The position numbers and the translations under genes were made by a program. Positions 1 to 12,627 of a DNA stretch of 64,000 bases are shown here, one piece after another. The stretch's first letter is position 1. The number at the start of each line of letters is the position of its first letter. Source of the stretch: Antedon mediterranea (Eukaryota; Echinodermata; Crinoidea; Comatulida; Antedonidae); assembly GCF_964355755.1 (NCBI RefSeq), contig NC_092679.1, positions 10,470,932-10,534,931 on the forward strand. Direction: 5' to 3'. A model generated the notes under the pieces. The model ran no database searches. It was given only the letters and a program-made list of their open reading frames with translations, and was not told where the DNA came from.

Positions 1-2045
1 GTAATAAAATGCACAGCTCATGTCATTAACTGCTCTACTATAACTTCAGATTTCAACTTGGAGCAGCAGGTTATGTATCCTACTCGACAGAATAGGATTT
101 TGAATTTATTCTTCACAAATAACTCTACCCTAGTCAGTAGTTCCAATGTAATACCGGGATCTAGTGATCACGACGGAATTGCAGTAATCACCATGAACTT
201 GAAACAAACACTAAATGTCAGAAACCGCACAAAGTTTATTTGCAAACATGATCGAACTCGAACAGGACATGAAAAACTTCAGTAACAATTTTGTAGAAAC
301 TATCACCCAGCAAAATTACACCAGGAGTGATGTTATTTGTGTGGAGGATTCGTAGAAACAATTTAAAACCAAGTTTGAATTGATGGACAAACATATACCA
401 ACTAAAATGTCTGGGAACAACAAACAAACTACCGTGGATAAACAATAAAATTAAGAGAATGTTACGGCTCAAACAGAAAGCCTACAACAAAGCCAGAAAA
501 TGTAGCAGACTGGTACAAATTTAAAAATATACGGACACACACCTTTAAAATAACAAGATCTGCTCACAGGAGACATATCCGTGAATTTTGCTTGGGATCA
601 AAAAAACAGTTTTGGTCTTTTGTAAAAAGTTTAAAGAAAGACTCCTCTGGCATATCCAGCACTTAAAGATCAAGGATCGGTAATATCGGATAACATCGCA
701 AAAGCGGAAATACTAAATGCCCAGTTCACATCTGTTTTTACTAGGGAGGATTTAACATCTATCCCCAAGTTGAGCCCTGTAAACACACACCTATTCCTGA
801 TATTACTGTTGGCACGGCATTGAAAATATACTCAAAGGACTCGCACCAAATAAAGCTCCAGGTCCTGATGGAATACACCCACATATTTTAAAGGAATTAG
901 CCACTGATCTGGCCCCTATTTTAACAATAATCTACCAATGCTGGAAATTAGCATAAACATCACCCTAATTTTCAAAAAGGGGGAGAGACCTAAACCAAGC
1001 AATTATTGGCCAGTATCGCTTACTTCGGTGTGCTGTAAGTTGCTTGAACACATGGTCCACATTATGGACTATTTTGATAAACACCATACTCTCACCGATC
1101 AACAACATGGATTTAAGAGCAAGCATTCGTGTGAAACGCAACTTATCCAAACTGTACATGATCTCACCTTTGCACAAAATAGCCAACACCAGACCGATGT
1201 TGTAGTGATGGACTTGTAGTAGCACATCAGCGTTTACTTATGAAATTATCACATTATGGAATCTAACTTCATAATTGGATTTCTGCATTTCTTGTAAACC
1301 GATCACAGCGAGTAATTGCACTCCAAATGGGCGCGGCCAATGTTTTGTCTGGAGTAGGCCTACCACAAGGGGCGGTTTTAGGTCCGCTTTTGTTCCTCAT
1401 TTATATAAACGATCAACCAAATGGAATAAACTGTACCACCCGTTTATTCACGGACGACTGCGTCTTGTATAACAAAAATCAAAATTACTGCAGCAAGATC
1501 TCGACACTCTGTTAATATGACAGAGAAAATGGCAGATGTCGTTTAATGTAAACAAATGCTTTCTCCTCAGAATTGCGGTATCAAAAAATCCAATTGCCGA
1601 ACAATACAGTCAGGAAATTCCATCTTGTAAGAAACTCACACCCACACCTATTTAGGTGTTGACATTGCTCACAATCTGAAATGGAACACACACATTTACA
1701 GAATAGTTAGCACAGCCAATAAAACTCGGTTTTGCTCGCCGAAACCTAAGTTTCTGTAATAAGGACACTCAAGCAACTGCATACACTTCATTTGTAAGGC
1801 CAACCTTAGAATATTGTTCTGGGGTCTGGGACCCCTTCAACACTGAACTCGGACAAAAAATTGGTAAAATTCAACGGCGAGCAGCCAGAATGGTCCATAA
1901 CAATTATGACTGGCAACAGAGTGTAACAGAACCAATAAAAGATCTGAATTGGGAACCACTTTCCATAAGGCGAAAAACATCATGTCTTGTTATACTTTAC
2001 ATAAAGCCACGGGGGCCATCTGGCTCTGCCACTCCATTCTTAGGC
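1..2045 (+). mobile_element. Degenerate APE-type non-LTR retrotransposon (LINE), 5' part
   Basis: A decayed LINE read in all three + frames with many stops and frameshifts. At about 50-225 is the end of an apurinic-type endonuclease domain, with the family motif SDHDGIAV. Reverse-transcriptase blocks follow in order: APNKAPGPDGIHP near 845-885, a block with LIFKKGERPKPSNYWPVSLT near 966-1020, [18 protein letters not shown] near 1362-1412, and the catalytic box as FTDDC near 1448 (both aspartates kept). The C-terminal region has FVRPTLEYCSGVWDP near 1790-1830 and KIQRRAARMVHNNYDW near 1865-1910. Motif style is Jockey/CR1 group. The reading stops abruptly near 2045, and the missing C-terminus reappears at about 5383, so this copy is split by an insertion. 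It is not functional. The 5' end lies outside the window. Confidence 0.85.
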
Positions 2046-2242
2046 CAAAGGAAAAAAAATAGTTTGTTTGCTGTCATCCGCCGCCCCTAATTTGGCAAAA
2101 AATTTGGGGCGGAGATAAGAAAAAGTTGTTTTTTTACGTTGAGGGCGCTTTTAAAAAAAAAGTTTTTTTATGATTTTTTTTGGCCAAAAAGGTGTAAAAA
2201 TCGAGTGTGCGAGGATGAAACAATAAAAATAATAACGTAGCG

Positions 2243-2322
2243 TATATTTCGGTGTATAATCGCACTTTTGACACGCAAATTTAACCTCTAAATTAAGGGT
2301 GCGTCTTATACACCGAACATAA
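2243..2322. repeat. Short inverted repeat with TTATACACCGAA motif
   Basis: GTATATTTCGGTGTATAA at about 2243-2260 is complementary, with few mismatches, to CTTATACACCGAACATA at about 2305-2321. A third copy of the same motif, CTTATACACCGAAATATACG, lies at about 5052-5071, also inside the nested insertion. It is probably a terminal or subterminal motif of a small DNA transposon. Confidence 0.5.
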
Positions 2323-3144
2323 ATGCCTCAACACACAGATATCGGCGCTAGTTCCGTTTCGCACCTGTTTTTATTTCGACTTCCTTCCAGTCAAAATTAC
2401 CATCTTGGCTTGATGAGGCAATATTATTAGTTAGTTATTTTGCCACCAGTGCTATCAGGAGAGTCTTTTATAGCGATATTTTTTGCTTTTTGACAATCCG
2501 CCAGGATAGTGTTCTGCGCTTTTTCTCTGCTTGTTGTTGTTCTTTGTAATTTTTGCTTTTTGTATTGTTTTTGCTTTATATTTTTTCTGGATAATAAATG
2601 AATATGAATATGAATAATATAACACATCCAGCTCATAACACTATACAACAAAATCTTTGAAACCAGAAGAAATGAAGAGAAGCAATGATAATTATACTTT
2701 AATCAACAAAAACATGACAAAACTGACATCAACCATTACCGACCAAACGAACATTATCACATGTACACAAATAATTTACAAAAGTAATCAAAAAACAAAA
2801 TCAAAGACCGACTAGAAGTAAATAAACCATGGCTTTGTAGGACCATCTTATACAGTTTGTCAATCAACTAAAATAAAAAGGAAATGAATATCACCAAATC
2901 TTTGATTTAGAGATTATCAGAAAGCATTTGAGGGAAATATTATACCTCAACAAATATTGATTACGATCGTTCAAAGAGAAGTTAAGGAAGATTAGTAAGA
3001 CAAGGCGACACTTAAGATCTTCACTGCATTGGAAGAGGTGTTTAATCAAAGAGCTAATCTAAAAAATAGAGTAAATATCACTTTAAAGACAAAATAAACA
3101 GTTAATTTAACCAAAATCACATTGACTTCCAGCCTATTTTTTGT

Positions 3145-3300
3145 TTTGAATTACAGTTTTTTTGGGTATGCACTATATCATTTTTTTCAATCCAATTTTT
3201 GGTGAAACTATTATGTGTGACATTAAAATTGCATATTCAACAAAAATATTTGTCAAAATTACTTTTGTCAGGGGGAAAATAAGTATATCTTTAATAGCAT
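3145..3300. repeat. Dispersed repeat, related copy at about 50440-50580
   Basis: The stretch with CCAATTTTTGGTGAAACTAT, TGTGACATTAAAATTGCAT and ATTCAACAAAAATATTTGTC is closely matched, in the same order and orientation, near 50480-50570. This marks a dispersed noncoding repeat family. No coding signal. Confidence 0.5.
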
Positions 3301-3484
3301 GTGATATTATTAGCAAATATTTCGTAGTTTTAAAACTTTCCCATTACAAACAATTGCCATAATTCTGATAACATTACAATACACCCATCCTCTGGGACTT
3401 ATTTTCAAATGTAGCTAAAAACTTTCCAGTACAATTCCGGCCATTTAGATGTGTATAGATGCATGCAGTAGCATTGGAAAAGCG

Positions 3485-3755
3485 AGAGAGGGGGAGGTGG
3501 TTGGGGTGATGGAGAGACACATATTTTTTACATGTTTGTCTACACTATAAACTAGTTTAACAAAAAAGGTGTGATGTGCCCAAATATGGTAGTGATATGT
3601 TATTCATCGTGTCCATATATGGGCACATCACATTTTTTTGTCGCATAAAAATGTTATAGTGCAGACAGAGTTTAACATTTGTGTAACATGTAAAAAAAAT
3701 ATGTGTCTCTCCATCCACCCCAACCCCCTCCCCTCTATCGATCTCTTTTTATAGA
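3485..3755. repeat. Long imperfect hairpin, MITE-like
   Basis: The left arm (from GGGGGAGGTGGTTGGGGTGA near 3490 to TGATGTGCCCAAATATGG near 3588) is matched by a reverse-complementary right arm (from CCATATATGGGCACATCACA near 3612 to CCACCCCAACCCCCTCCCC near 3733). Arms are about 105-125 bp with small mismatches around a loop of about 25 bp. No coding capacity. Most likely a foldback MITE. Confidence 0.7.
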
Positions 3756-3779
3756 TTATTAATTGCTAAATATATGCAA

Positions 3780-4830
3780 AACGGATGGGTCATAGCTCAA
3801 AATGACATTTCCAATTGAATTCTGACAAAATATTTTGTTAGAGCAAATATAAATGTGTATATTCTAAACAATTTGACACCAAATTGAACTTTTTAGGACA
3901 AATAGTTACCGAGATATTGACATATTCAAACATTATATGATGATATGATATGATATGACCACTCTCGCATCCAGACGAGAGACGTTGATTCAAAAATTTG
4001 GAGAAAGGCTCTTGAAATCGGAATTGTACAGAACTATTTTGCCCGACTACCGCATTATTAATAGAGAGCTTAGATCAACCACGGTAGATAAACCCCCCTA
4101 ATTAATATACCTGTTTGCAGAACTAACCGTCTTAAGACTTCGCCTGCCCTTACCATAAGTAGAATCCTTAATTCAAACAGTACCTGATCACGCTGAAGAT
4201 GGCTATGTTATAAATATTTACATATATTGGCCTATGCATTTGTATATAAATTTTGTAATCTTTTTAACATAACATAATTTTATTTTTTTAACTGATTTTT
4301 TCAAATTTTTTAATGTTTTGTATAAATTTTTGTATTTTTTTTAATGTTTCTGTTTCCATATATTTATATATATATTTTTGTAAATCAACAATTTCAGCCT
4401 TCGGGCTGCATGTTTTTTATTGTATAAACCTGAATAAATAAAAAAAAAAAAAATAAATTAGAGGTCAAGGGTCAAAAAAGCTTAATTTATGGTAATTTTT
4501 TTGAAAAAAGTTTTTATTAGACTAAATATTAGATTTATTTTCTTAACATTTTGAACCCATTCTCAAATCTCTGAGATTGCGTGTTATTGAGATATTAGGC
4601 AATCAAGTTCAAAGGTCAAACTGAAAAATAAAGCCTTTGCGGACATTTTTGTATAATTTTTTTCATTATAGCGAATATAAATATATATCTTCCAAGCATT
4701 TTGAAAAAAAATTAATGTAAAATGTCCATGCGTTGTCAAGATATGGCGATTTTTAGTTATATAATAGAAAAATTGAGGTCAGAGGTCACAGAGGTCAAAT
4801 CAGATTTCCAGTAACTTTGTTTTGGCATCT
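3780..4830. repeat. Noncoding interspersed repeat block with poly-A-tailed 3' end
   Basis: Contains 'ggtcaaa/ttgacacc'-style repeat sequence that recurs near 11690-11900. At 4380-4455 a segment ends in CAGCCTTCGGGCTG, a GC hairpin, followed by GAATAAATA and 13 A's. This looks like the 3' terminus of a retroposed element. No open reading frame with recognisable similarity. Confidence 0.45.
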
Positions 4831-5382
4831 CCACACTATACTCTACCAAACTGCTATATTGAAAAATTTGTATCCAGTCTGGTAACATCCCACCCCTTTT
4901 TCTCCCCTTAGGGACTGGACTCTGCATGAATAACAAGTTAGAAAGAACTGACGGAATGGGGGACTTCCCTTCTTGTTGAGGCTGGGCGCGGCCGTCTTAT
5001 ACATCGACGATATACAAAATACCGATATTTTACTCTCAGTTAGAGGGTGCGACTTATACACCGAAATATACGGTAAACTTCTAAAATATTTAATTAGGCC
5101 TGCTAACAACGACCTACTGTGTAGTAAGCCTAGCCTAGGCTAGTTTAGACACGGGGCCTAACGCGCCCAAAACAGAATTAAAGTGTGAAACAAATTATGA
5201 TGTTTGAGCTCGTTGTTTTATTCAGTGTGTTTTGTTACTCTCAAATTCGCGTACAATTAGGCCTAACAGAGAAATTAACATTAAAAAAAAAAAAACTTTT
5301 TTCCACCCGCCCCCCTTACCAAAAAAAAAAAACTTGACAGCAAACAAACAATTTTTTTTTTAAGCCTTATCTGTCGCCGGCT

Positions 5383-5640
5383 CAAAGGCAAACCCGTCGA
5401 TCTTCAACCAGTAAATCATTCGTCCAACACCAAACACGCACTAATAAAAGTTCTCATATGTGCCGAGAACAACTAGGGACGGGAACGAACTACCTCAAAA
5501 TATACAGAACATTGAAAAAATTGAATCTTTCAAGGAAGCATTAAAGGAACGCTTAAACAAGAAATATTTCTTACAAAAAACGCTGCTCGCTTATTGAAAA
5601 ATATTTTTTATTTCAAATGTTTTTGAATGTCATTTTATTG
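5383..5640 (+). mobile_element. C-terminal end of the LINE split at 2045
   Basis: In one + frame this segment reads, with three stops, through PRTTRDGNELPQNIQNIEKI to ESFKEALKERLNKKYF and then a stop near 5596. The PRT-RDWN-LP-(x)n-SFK-LK pattern is the standard extreme C-terminus of Jockey/CR1-type LINE ORF2 proteins. It continues the reading interrupted near 2045, which is what shows the nested insertion. Confidence 0.75.
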
Positions 5641-6630
5641 TCACATACTGTAATAGTTATTTTACCTGAAAAAAATGTAATTTAAAGCAACAAATATTTA
5701 AATTGTCTGTCAGACAATGGTTTTTGGGTTTCTTTTCTTTTTTTATATGTGAATAAATATTATTTTTTTGTTACAGAAGTGAATACTCAATTTCTGTCAC
5801 TTTAGTTAATTTTATTGCTAAGGTCAAATCTGGGGGTCACTTCATCACCCTAGATATTTCAATTGTGAAGTATCCTATTACAAACACAAACTTTAATGGA
5901 CTGTTTCGATAATAATTCAATGAATATCTGACAGTGAATATACCAGAAATGCTTAGGGATTTGTAATTTTAGCATGACATGTTCTAATAGACTCTTTCCC
6001 AGGCGTTTTTTGGGTCTACTGTAGCAGCTGGAATCAATAAATCATAGTGGAGTTTCCATTTTCACAAAACTGTCTGTCCTTAGAACTATAACTGCTGCTT
6101 GCTTTAGCTTCTGATTGAGTAGTCCTAATGGGACGTAGCGGGCTAGAGCAGCAGCGTGAAAACATATCAACTGAAATCAGAGACTAAATATCAAAGACCT
6201 CGCATGCGCACAAACCCTGCTTTTTTTTATCCTTAAGGATCGTTAAGCAGTATTCCAAGTAAGAAGATGGTTGGAAATGGTACTCCTCGCGACGTTAAAA
6301 TCATGATAAATAGCACCTTTAGTTGGCAAAAAATTATGCCTTCTAATAATTTCATTTGTAACTAAAATGTACTTTTTTTAACACATTTAAAAACTGTAAT
6401 TTTACCTTGCACACTCAATATATTAATGATACATTTGGAAAGGCTCTCGTATTTTGGAAAAATGTTTGCCGCCCTCAAGTTGACATATTTTAGAAAATTA
6501 CTAGCGGTCCCAAATTGACGTATTTGAGGTATATTCAGAGCGTCATTCTGACGACTGGAGTATTCTCTACTTCTACGAAGCGCCATTTATGCCTTTATTA
6601 ACGTCCGAAAAAATACTACGGTAACCGGTC
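5640..6630. other. No gene recognised
   Basis: A+T-rich DNA with scattered short open frames on both strands, none resembling a known family. No RNA gene or strong repeat structure was seen. Confidence 0.5.
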
Positions 6631-6631
6631 C

Positions 6632-7130
6632 AGTGGACCAAATTTGGCACCGGTGGAGCACAGTCATATAAAATAGAAAGAAGTCACTAATTTTAAAATA
6701 TCTTCGTATGTTAATACACTGTGCTTCAGTGGACCCAATTTGGCACCGGCAGAGCACAATGATGGGCTATAAAATAGAAATAAGTCACTAAATTTGAATA
6801 TCTTTTCGTATTTTAATACACTGTGCTCAAGTGGACTCAATTTTGCCCCAGTGGAGCACAGTGATATAAAATAGAAATAAGTCACTAATTAATGTTAATA
6901 TAGTTTCGTATTTTAATACACTGTGCTCAAGTGGACGTAATTTGGAGCCAGGAAAGCACAGTGATATAAAATAGGAATAAGTCACTGAATTTTAATATCT
7001 TTTCGTATGTTAATACACTGTTCTCAAGTGGACTCAATTTGGAGCCAGAGGAGCACAGTGATATAAAATAGAAATAAGTCACTGAATTTTAATATCTTTT
7101 CGTATGTTAATACACTGTGCTCAAGTCGAC
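6632..7130. repeat. Satellite, about 97-102 bp period, 5 units
   Basis: The landmark AGTGGAC(C/T)CAATTTGG recurs at about 6632, 6728, 6830, 6931, 7028 and (as AGTCGAC) 7125. Each unit also carries GGAGCACAGTGATATAAAATA, split by point differences, then AAGTCACT and TTTTCGTATGTTAATACACTG. Spacing of 96-102 bp gives five units. The units are open in one minus-strand frame over two stretches, but the periodicity explains this. Not considered coding. Confidence 0.85.
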
Positions 7131-7139
7131 CCAATTTGA

Positions 7140-9100
7140 AATAATAATTGTACGCATCTCCTCCGAAACAACTGAACGGTACGTGCTCACATTTGGCACA
7201 CTGATATTTATTGAGGGACCGCACACGATAGGCTACAGTATGTCACTTTCCTGAATTTTAAGGATAAACACTAAAAAAGGCAAAAATAACAGTAAAAATA
7301 CAGTTACTGTATAAACTACGCATCTTCCTCTGTTGTGTAACGCCATGGCCTGGTCTACAAATACCATGCCGGGCTGCCAAATTAAAACAGTGTTTAGCCG
7401 GTCAACTGTATCGAATGATCGCGTTGTTGAAGTGTTAATTAATTACACCTATCCTTTGAACAGAATGATTTTCGTAAATCACGGTTTGGCTCAGTGAGTA
7501 AAAAGTATAATAATTACAAGTGCAAAGTATAAAAAACCATTTAAATAAAAAAATTGTAAATGAACAAAAAGAAAACCCCAAAATATGAAAAGTCACCATT
7601 ATCTAATTTCGACTACCACCATGTGTGTTGATTTCAAAGTGTGTATAAAGCAGCTGTAGTTTTATTATTGCAATAATTCTATAACTTACCAATTCATATT
7701 TTATCATTAAAATGTATTAACCTGTCGACTTCAACGTGCATAAGAGGCACGTTATTACTTTCTGATGCGCACCCTAGACTTAATATTCACACAGCACAAA
7801 GTACTGTATTGCTTTCATTTTGTAGCTTACAGATTATTTCAAAGTAAATGAATACTTTGTTTATAACAAAATCAATGGCCGTAAATAGTTCGGAATTTTA
7901 TTCTTGGCAATTTGTTTTTTATATATTATATAATTTGTCAGAGGCACACGGGTTACTGCTGGACCACAAGTAAATTATAAAAGTAGCAAATAGGTAACAA
8001 ATCTCCCACACACAAAAAATTGCAAAATATCAAAACCATTGAAATAAAAAAAAAATGTAAATAAATAAAAATGAACACACACAACAAAAAGATTTCAAAT
8101 GGTTTGATTGTTGCACGTTAAAACAACTTTACAATTCGTGTTTTACTGATTTATCTCCACTTTTTTATTTTATCTATATGTATCAAATAATTAATACACC
8201 ACGAAAAACACCCAAAATAATGTAGTTTGGAATGTTATACTTTCAATAGTGTTTATGTGCATCATCTAATTCCAACAGTTGAATTTTTCTTTAGTCTTTA
8301 GTCTTTTATTTTCGTAAAGTATGAACAGTCAAAATTAAAGTCTAAAGTTCCATATCCAGAGTATTGCTTTCATTTTTTAGCCTGAATTATTTCAAAGTGA
8401 AGGAATAGTGTATAACAAAACCAATGGCTGTAAATAATTTTATTCTTGATACAATTTGTTTTTATTTTAATAATTTTTTTATATTAAGGCGGAAAAAGAC
8501 CGTGCAGATAACAGGTTACTGCTATTTACAGTTAAATAGTGTTAACATATTAATCATTTTAACGATGTTTAGGCCTATTTTTTAAAACATCCTTCTTTGG
8601 AACCTGTAAAATAAATTTAAAATTACAAAGTATTTAAATTCTAATTATAAATAACAATTTATTGACCAAATAAAAAATATCCATGGAAAATAATTAAATC
8701 AAGCTCCTAAAAACATCACTTGAAATATATTATAGACAACGAAAATGTACATGTCGCACCATACAAAATAGCGTGTTTCAAACGCGACCGATACCATCAA
8801 AATTATAACTCTAGTGGCGCACCATACAACATTCCAAAAAATTTTATCGCGTCCAAAATTAAACGTGACCGATATCATCATAACCCCATAATCCTGCCGC
8901 CACCACTGTTCTTACGGCTGCTGCCGATAACGGTGCGTACAGTTATTTTGCCGCAAATGTAGCTTCGTACCCAAAATTACTCAAAATTGTTTCAATACAT
9001 CATCCAACCTACTCATGGGTTTTCTACAATATCATGTACCGTATAAGCACACAATTGTAAAAAATCGATATTTTTTTTATTTAAAAGTATTTTTAATCAA
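7140..9100. other. A+T-rich noncoding stretch with a diverged direct duplication
   Basis: No gene recognised. A segment at about 7805-7972 (TATTGCTTTCATTTTGTAGC through GGGTTACTGCT) is repeated with substitutions and small indels at about 8360-8523 (TATTGCTTTCATTTTTTAGC through AGGTTACTGCT). Weaker similarity of the preceding sequence (7500-7600 versus 7980-8100) suggests one duplication with units of about 500 bp. A shorter 63-bp repeat (CGCACCATACAA) lies near 8755 and 8818. Confidence 0.55.
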
Positions 9101-9109
9101 TTAATAATT

Positions 9110-11572
9110 GTGCACCCTTCAGAAATCCATCGCCAGCTTAGCTTTGTGAAAAATCATTACTACGGGAAGAACAATATGATTTTTGATTATCTCATTATTC
9201 CATCAGATGTCTTTTTTTGTGGTGGTTTTAATATCCACATTGATAAAAATGAGAATATCGCTGCAAATAAATTTAATCGTCTATTGCAGTCTTTCAATCT
9301 TATACAGCATGTAAATGAACCTACGCATAATGGTGGTCATTGTTTTGATCTCATTATTACTAGAGATGTTTCTCTGATCTCGGGGATCACTGTAAAACCG
9401 GGTATCTCTGATCATTTTTCTATACTTTGTAGTCTCGATTTCAAGAAACCACCTCTTCCTAAATCTAAAATTAAAATCCGAAATATAAACAGTATTGATA
9501 CAACAAAGTTTTCAAATGACATACAAGCTCGGTTGTCTGATAGGCATGATGGTACTTTGCAAAAAAATATTGAAAGATACTGTTCTTTAAGAGAAGTTAT
9601 GGATAAACACGCACCATTAAAAAAAAATGTACCAAACTAAATTCTTCAAAACCGTGGTAGGCCTATACTGATGAAATTAGATCTGCGAGAAAACTCCGTC
9701 GCGTATTTGAGAGAAAATGGATGAAATCCAAAAATACCTTAGATAGACAGAAATATTGTCATCAGCGGTGTATTGTTAATATGCTTGTTGAAAGTGCTAA
9801 GAAACGATATTATTTTGATCTGGTCGAAGATTGCTCAGGTGATCAGAAGAAGCTGTTTAAAGTTGTAAACAATCTTTTACACCGTTCCAAATCGTCGGTG
9901 CTTCCATTTTCTCACTCAGATGAGTTGCTTGCAGAAAGATTTTCCGTATTTTTTAAAAATAAAATTGTTAATATTCCTAAACTTCTTTTATTGTCCCTCC
10001 CTTTGTAAATTTGAACCTGCAAGTGAAAAAGAAATTTCTGAAATTGTCAAAAACTCGCCTGCTAAATCTTGCAGTCTTGATCCAGTTCCTACTCTGTTAA
10101 TTAAGAGAAATGCTGTTGGTTTTGTTCCACTAATTACACGTGTCGTTAATATGTCTTTGGAAACTGGGGTTTTCCCAGATATTTGTAAAATCTCGCACAT
10201 ACGTCCTCAATTAAAGATATCGGGTCTTGATCCTGAAAAGCTATCCAATTACAGACCAGTATCAAATCTGTGTTTTCTTGGAAAAGTAATTGAAAAAGTG
10301 GTATCTAAACGTATACTATCACACGTAAAGGATAATTCTTTACTTGATCCGTTTCAATCAGCGTATAAAGCACATCACAGTACTGAAACTGCACTGCTGC
10401 GCGTTAGCAATGATATACTTCGTGCGATGGATGTTGGAGAAGTAACTGCTTTAATTTTACTTGATTTGAGTGCTGCGTTTGATAAGGTAGATCATAGTAT
10501 TCTGATTAAGAGGTTGCATGCTTCTATTGGTGTTGAGGGATGTGCACTAAGATTGTGTCAATCATACTTGGCGGACAGACCTCAACACATTTGTATTAGA
10601 GAGGCAATCTCTCAACCTACCACTTTTAATTTCTCTGTTCCGCAAGGATCTGTTTTAGGTCCACAATTGTTTACAATTTATGTATATCCTATTCGTGATA
10701 TCATTAAGAAATATAATCTTAGCTATCATGTTTACGCTGATGACACTCAGATATATATATATATCGTTTAAACCTACCATGACACAGAGTGAATTATCAA
10801 TTGATTTGCTTGAAAAATGTATCTCTGAAATTCGTGTCTGGATGGCCAAAAACGGAGTACATTCTATGTGGTTCGCAACAACAATTAGAGAAAATTCCAT
10901 CTAGGAGGGTTTCCATTGGTAATTTTTGTACTAAAAATACTATGACAATGACGGCTCATATTTCTAAAATTACGTCTGCATCGTCATATCATTTAAGAAA
11001 TATTCGAGGCATCAGAAAATAATTAAATCGTGCAGTTGCTCATGCATTTGTTAGTTCGCGTCTCGGTATGTGTAACTCATTGTTATTTGGTCTCCCACAT
11101 AAACAACTGCATATAGGCTTCAGCTCGTACAAAATGCGTCTGCATGAGTTGTAACTAACTTGCCCAAATTTTCGCATATTACAGGCACCTTAAAAGAGTT
11201 ACATTGGCTGCCTATTAAACATAGAATTGTTTTGAAAAATATTGTTAATTGTTTTCAAAGTTATTAATGGAACTGCTCCAGAGTATGTGACTGATATGCT
11301 GGACTTATACTCTCCTAATTTACGATCCAATAATAAGTTGCTTTTATTTCAACCGAAATCTCATCACTCGTTTCGAGATCTATTAATGCTCCGCGTCTGT
11401 GGAATGACATGCCTGAATGGATTAGGCATTGCCACAAAATTAATTCTTTTAAAAAATCATTAAAATCATACCTTTTTGCTGAGGCATATAGTATTAATGA
11501 AGCATAAACAAACAGTGTTGTGATTAGCGCCTTGAGGACTTTTAGTGGATATGTGCGCTATTTAAATTATTA

Positions 11573-11602
<30 letters not shown>
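9110..11602 (+). mobile_element. CR1/L2-like LINE, 5'-truncated, with (TTA)n tail
   Basis: The first part (9110-9640) is an endonuclease C-terminus with GGFNIHID (GDFNIH-type box), HCFDLIITRD and GISDHFSILC. After a frameshift and stops, the reverse transcriptase runs from about 10018 to 10770: KSCSLDPVPTLLIK, NYRPVSNLCFLGKVIEKVV, SAYKAHHSTETALLRV, LLDLSAAFDKVDHSIL, SVPQGSVLGP and the catalytic box HVYADDTQIY at about 10727-10756. The reading breaks in an ATATAT run directly after the YADD box. C-terminal pieces continue in other frames (SRLGMCNSLLFGLPHKQL near 11055; KELHWLPIKHRIVLK near 11190; INGTAPEYVTDML near 11262). The 3' end has GCGCTATTTAAAT and then a (TTA)n tail at 11571-11602, as in L2/CR1 elements. 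Not intact. Confidence 0.9.
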
Positions 11603-11604
<2 letters not shown>

Positions 11605-11639
11605 GCTGCCGGCAAAGAACATTGGTCAAGGACCTGGGT

Positions 11640-12120
11640 CAGATTTGTATGCATTTAATTTAGGAGAGAATATCTCAACTGTTATAGGATAATTTGACAC
11701 CAACAAACATCATGGAATGTGTGCCAAATTCACTATCCGGGCCAACATGCCCAAAATCGGAGTCAAAGGTTAAAAATGTGTGGTTCTTATATCTCGACAA
11801 CCACTTGTTGAATAGATTTGCTTTTGGTGTCAAATTGTTCAGAATATACATATTTATATTCGGTCTAAGACAACTTTTAGCCAAAAAAAATGACCAGATA
11901 TGCTTTTACTGACATTTGACCCAAAAACACATTTTCGGGTTAAATTATTCTTTAAAATGCCAATGGACAAACTGTATGATACCAATGAAAGCATACACAA
12001 TATGCTACCCATTGCTACCAAACTTGTATTGAACATTTTTAATTATGAAGCTAATTGTATGGAAAATGTGCATATTTTGATTATTTTATTCAAAAAATGA
12101 ATATTTGGTAGCGTAATTGT
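11640..12120. repeat. Noncoding interspersed repeat ('ggtcaaa' type)
   Basis: The sequence resembles 3870-3920 (TTGACACCAA, GATATTGACATA-like). It recurs as degenerate copies across the 11.6-15 kb block. No coding potential with known similarity. Confidence 0.4.
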
Positions 12121-12627
12121 TATAGTCCGGTGGCAGGAGGGGGGGGGGGGGATTATAGGTGTCTATTCAATTACCTTATAAAAAGAAAAATCCATTGTGA
12201 TTAGAGGTCAAATGTCAATATTGACCAATCATAGAAAATACCTATAAAACCAAATGAAAACTAATATTTAACAAAATTGGATGTTTCTCATCCTGTTTAT
12301 CAATCATACGCAATGTAAAAGCGCGAATACATCAGTACATTAGTTGACATAAGGTCAATTTCATCAGTTGACATAAGGTCAACAAGGTCAACATTTTAAT
12401 ATGCATATTATTTACCAAATAAATGCAAAGTTGTCAAAACTATGATATCGATGGTTTTACAAGTAATACAATTATTTGATCAGTCAAGTTATGTTAATTC
12501 ATTATAATTTTGATTAATATAATCATAATACTGTAATAAATCAAATCAGACTTCAGGATAAGAAGCAAGCGTTTTCGAGATATAAGGGGTCAAAGTTAAA
12601 AATTGACCAAATATAACAATGTGTTAT

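Larger units (their letters stand above)
2052..5382. mobile_element. 3.3-kb nested insertion with inverted ends, splitting the LINE
   Basis: The LINE coding sequence left at about 2045 continues at about 5383. The segment between is bordered by imperfect inverted copies: TTTGTTTGCTGTCA near 2063-2076 and its reverse complement near 5334-5347, each next to A/T-runs and a CCGCCCC-like G/C block. CAAAGG occurs just outside both borders (2046-2051 and 5383-5388) and could be a target-site duplication. Inside are an inverted pair at 2243-2322, a long hairpin at 3485-3755, and a poly-A-tailed 3' end near 4455. No transposase was recognised. It may be one non-autonomous DNA transposon or several nested repeats. 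Borders are accurate to perhaps 20 bases. Confidence 0.55.
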
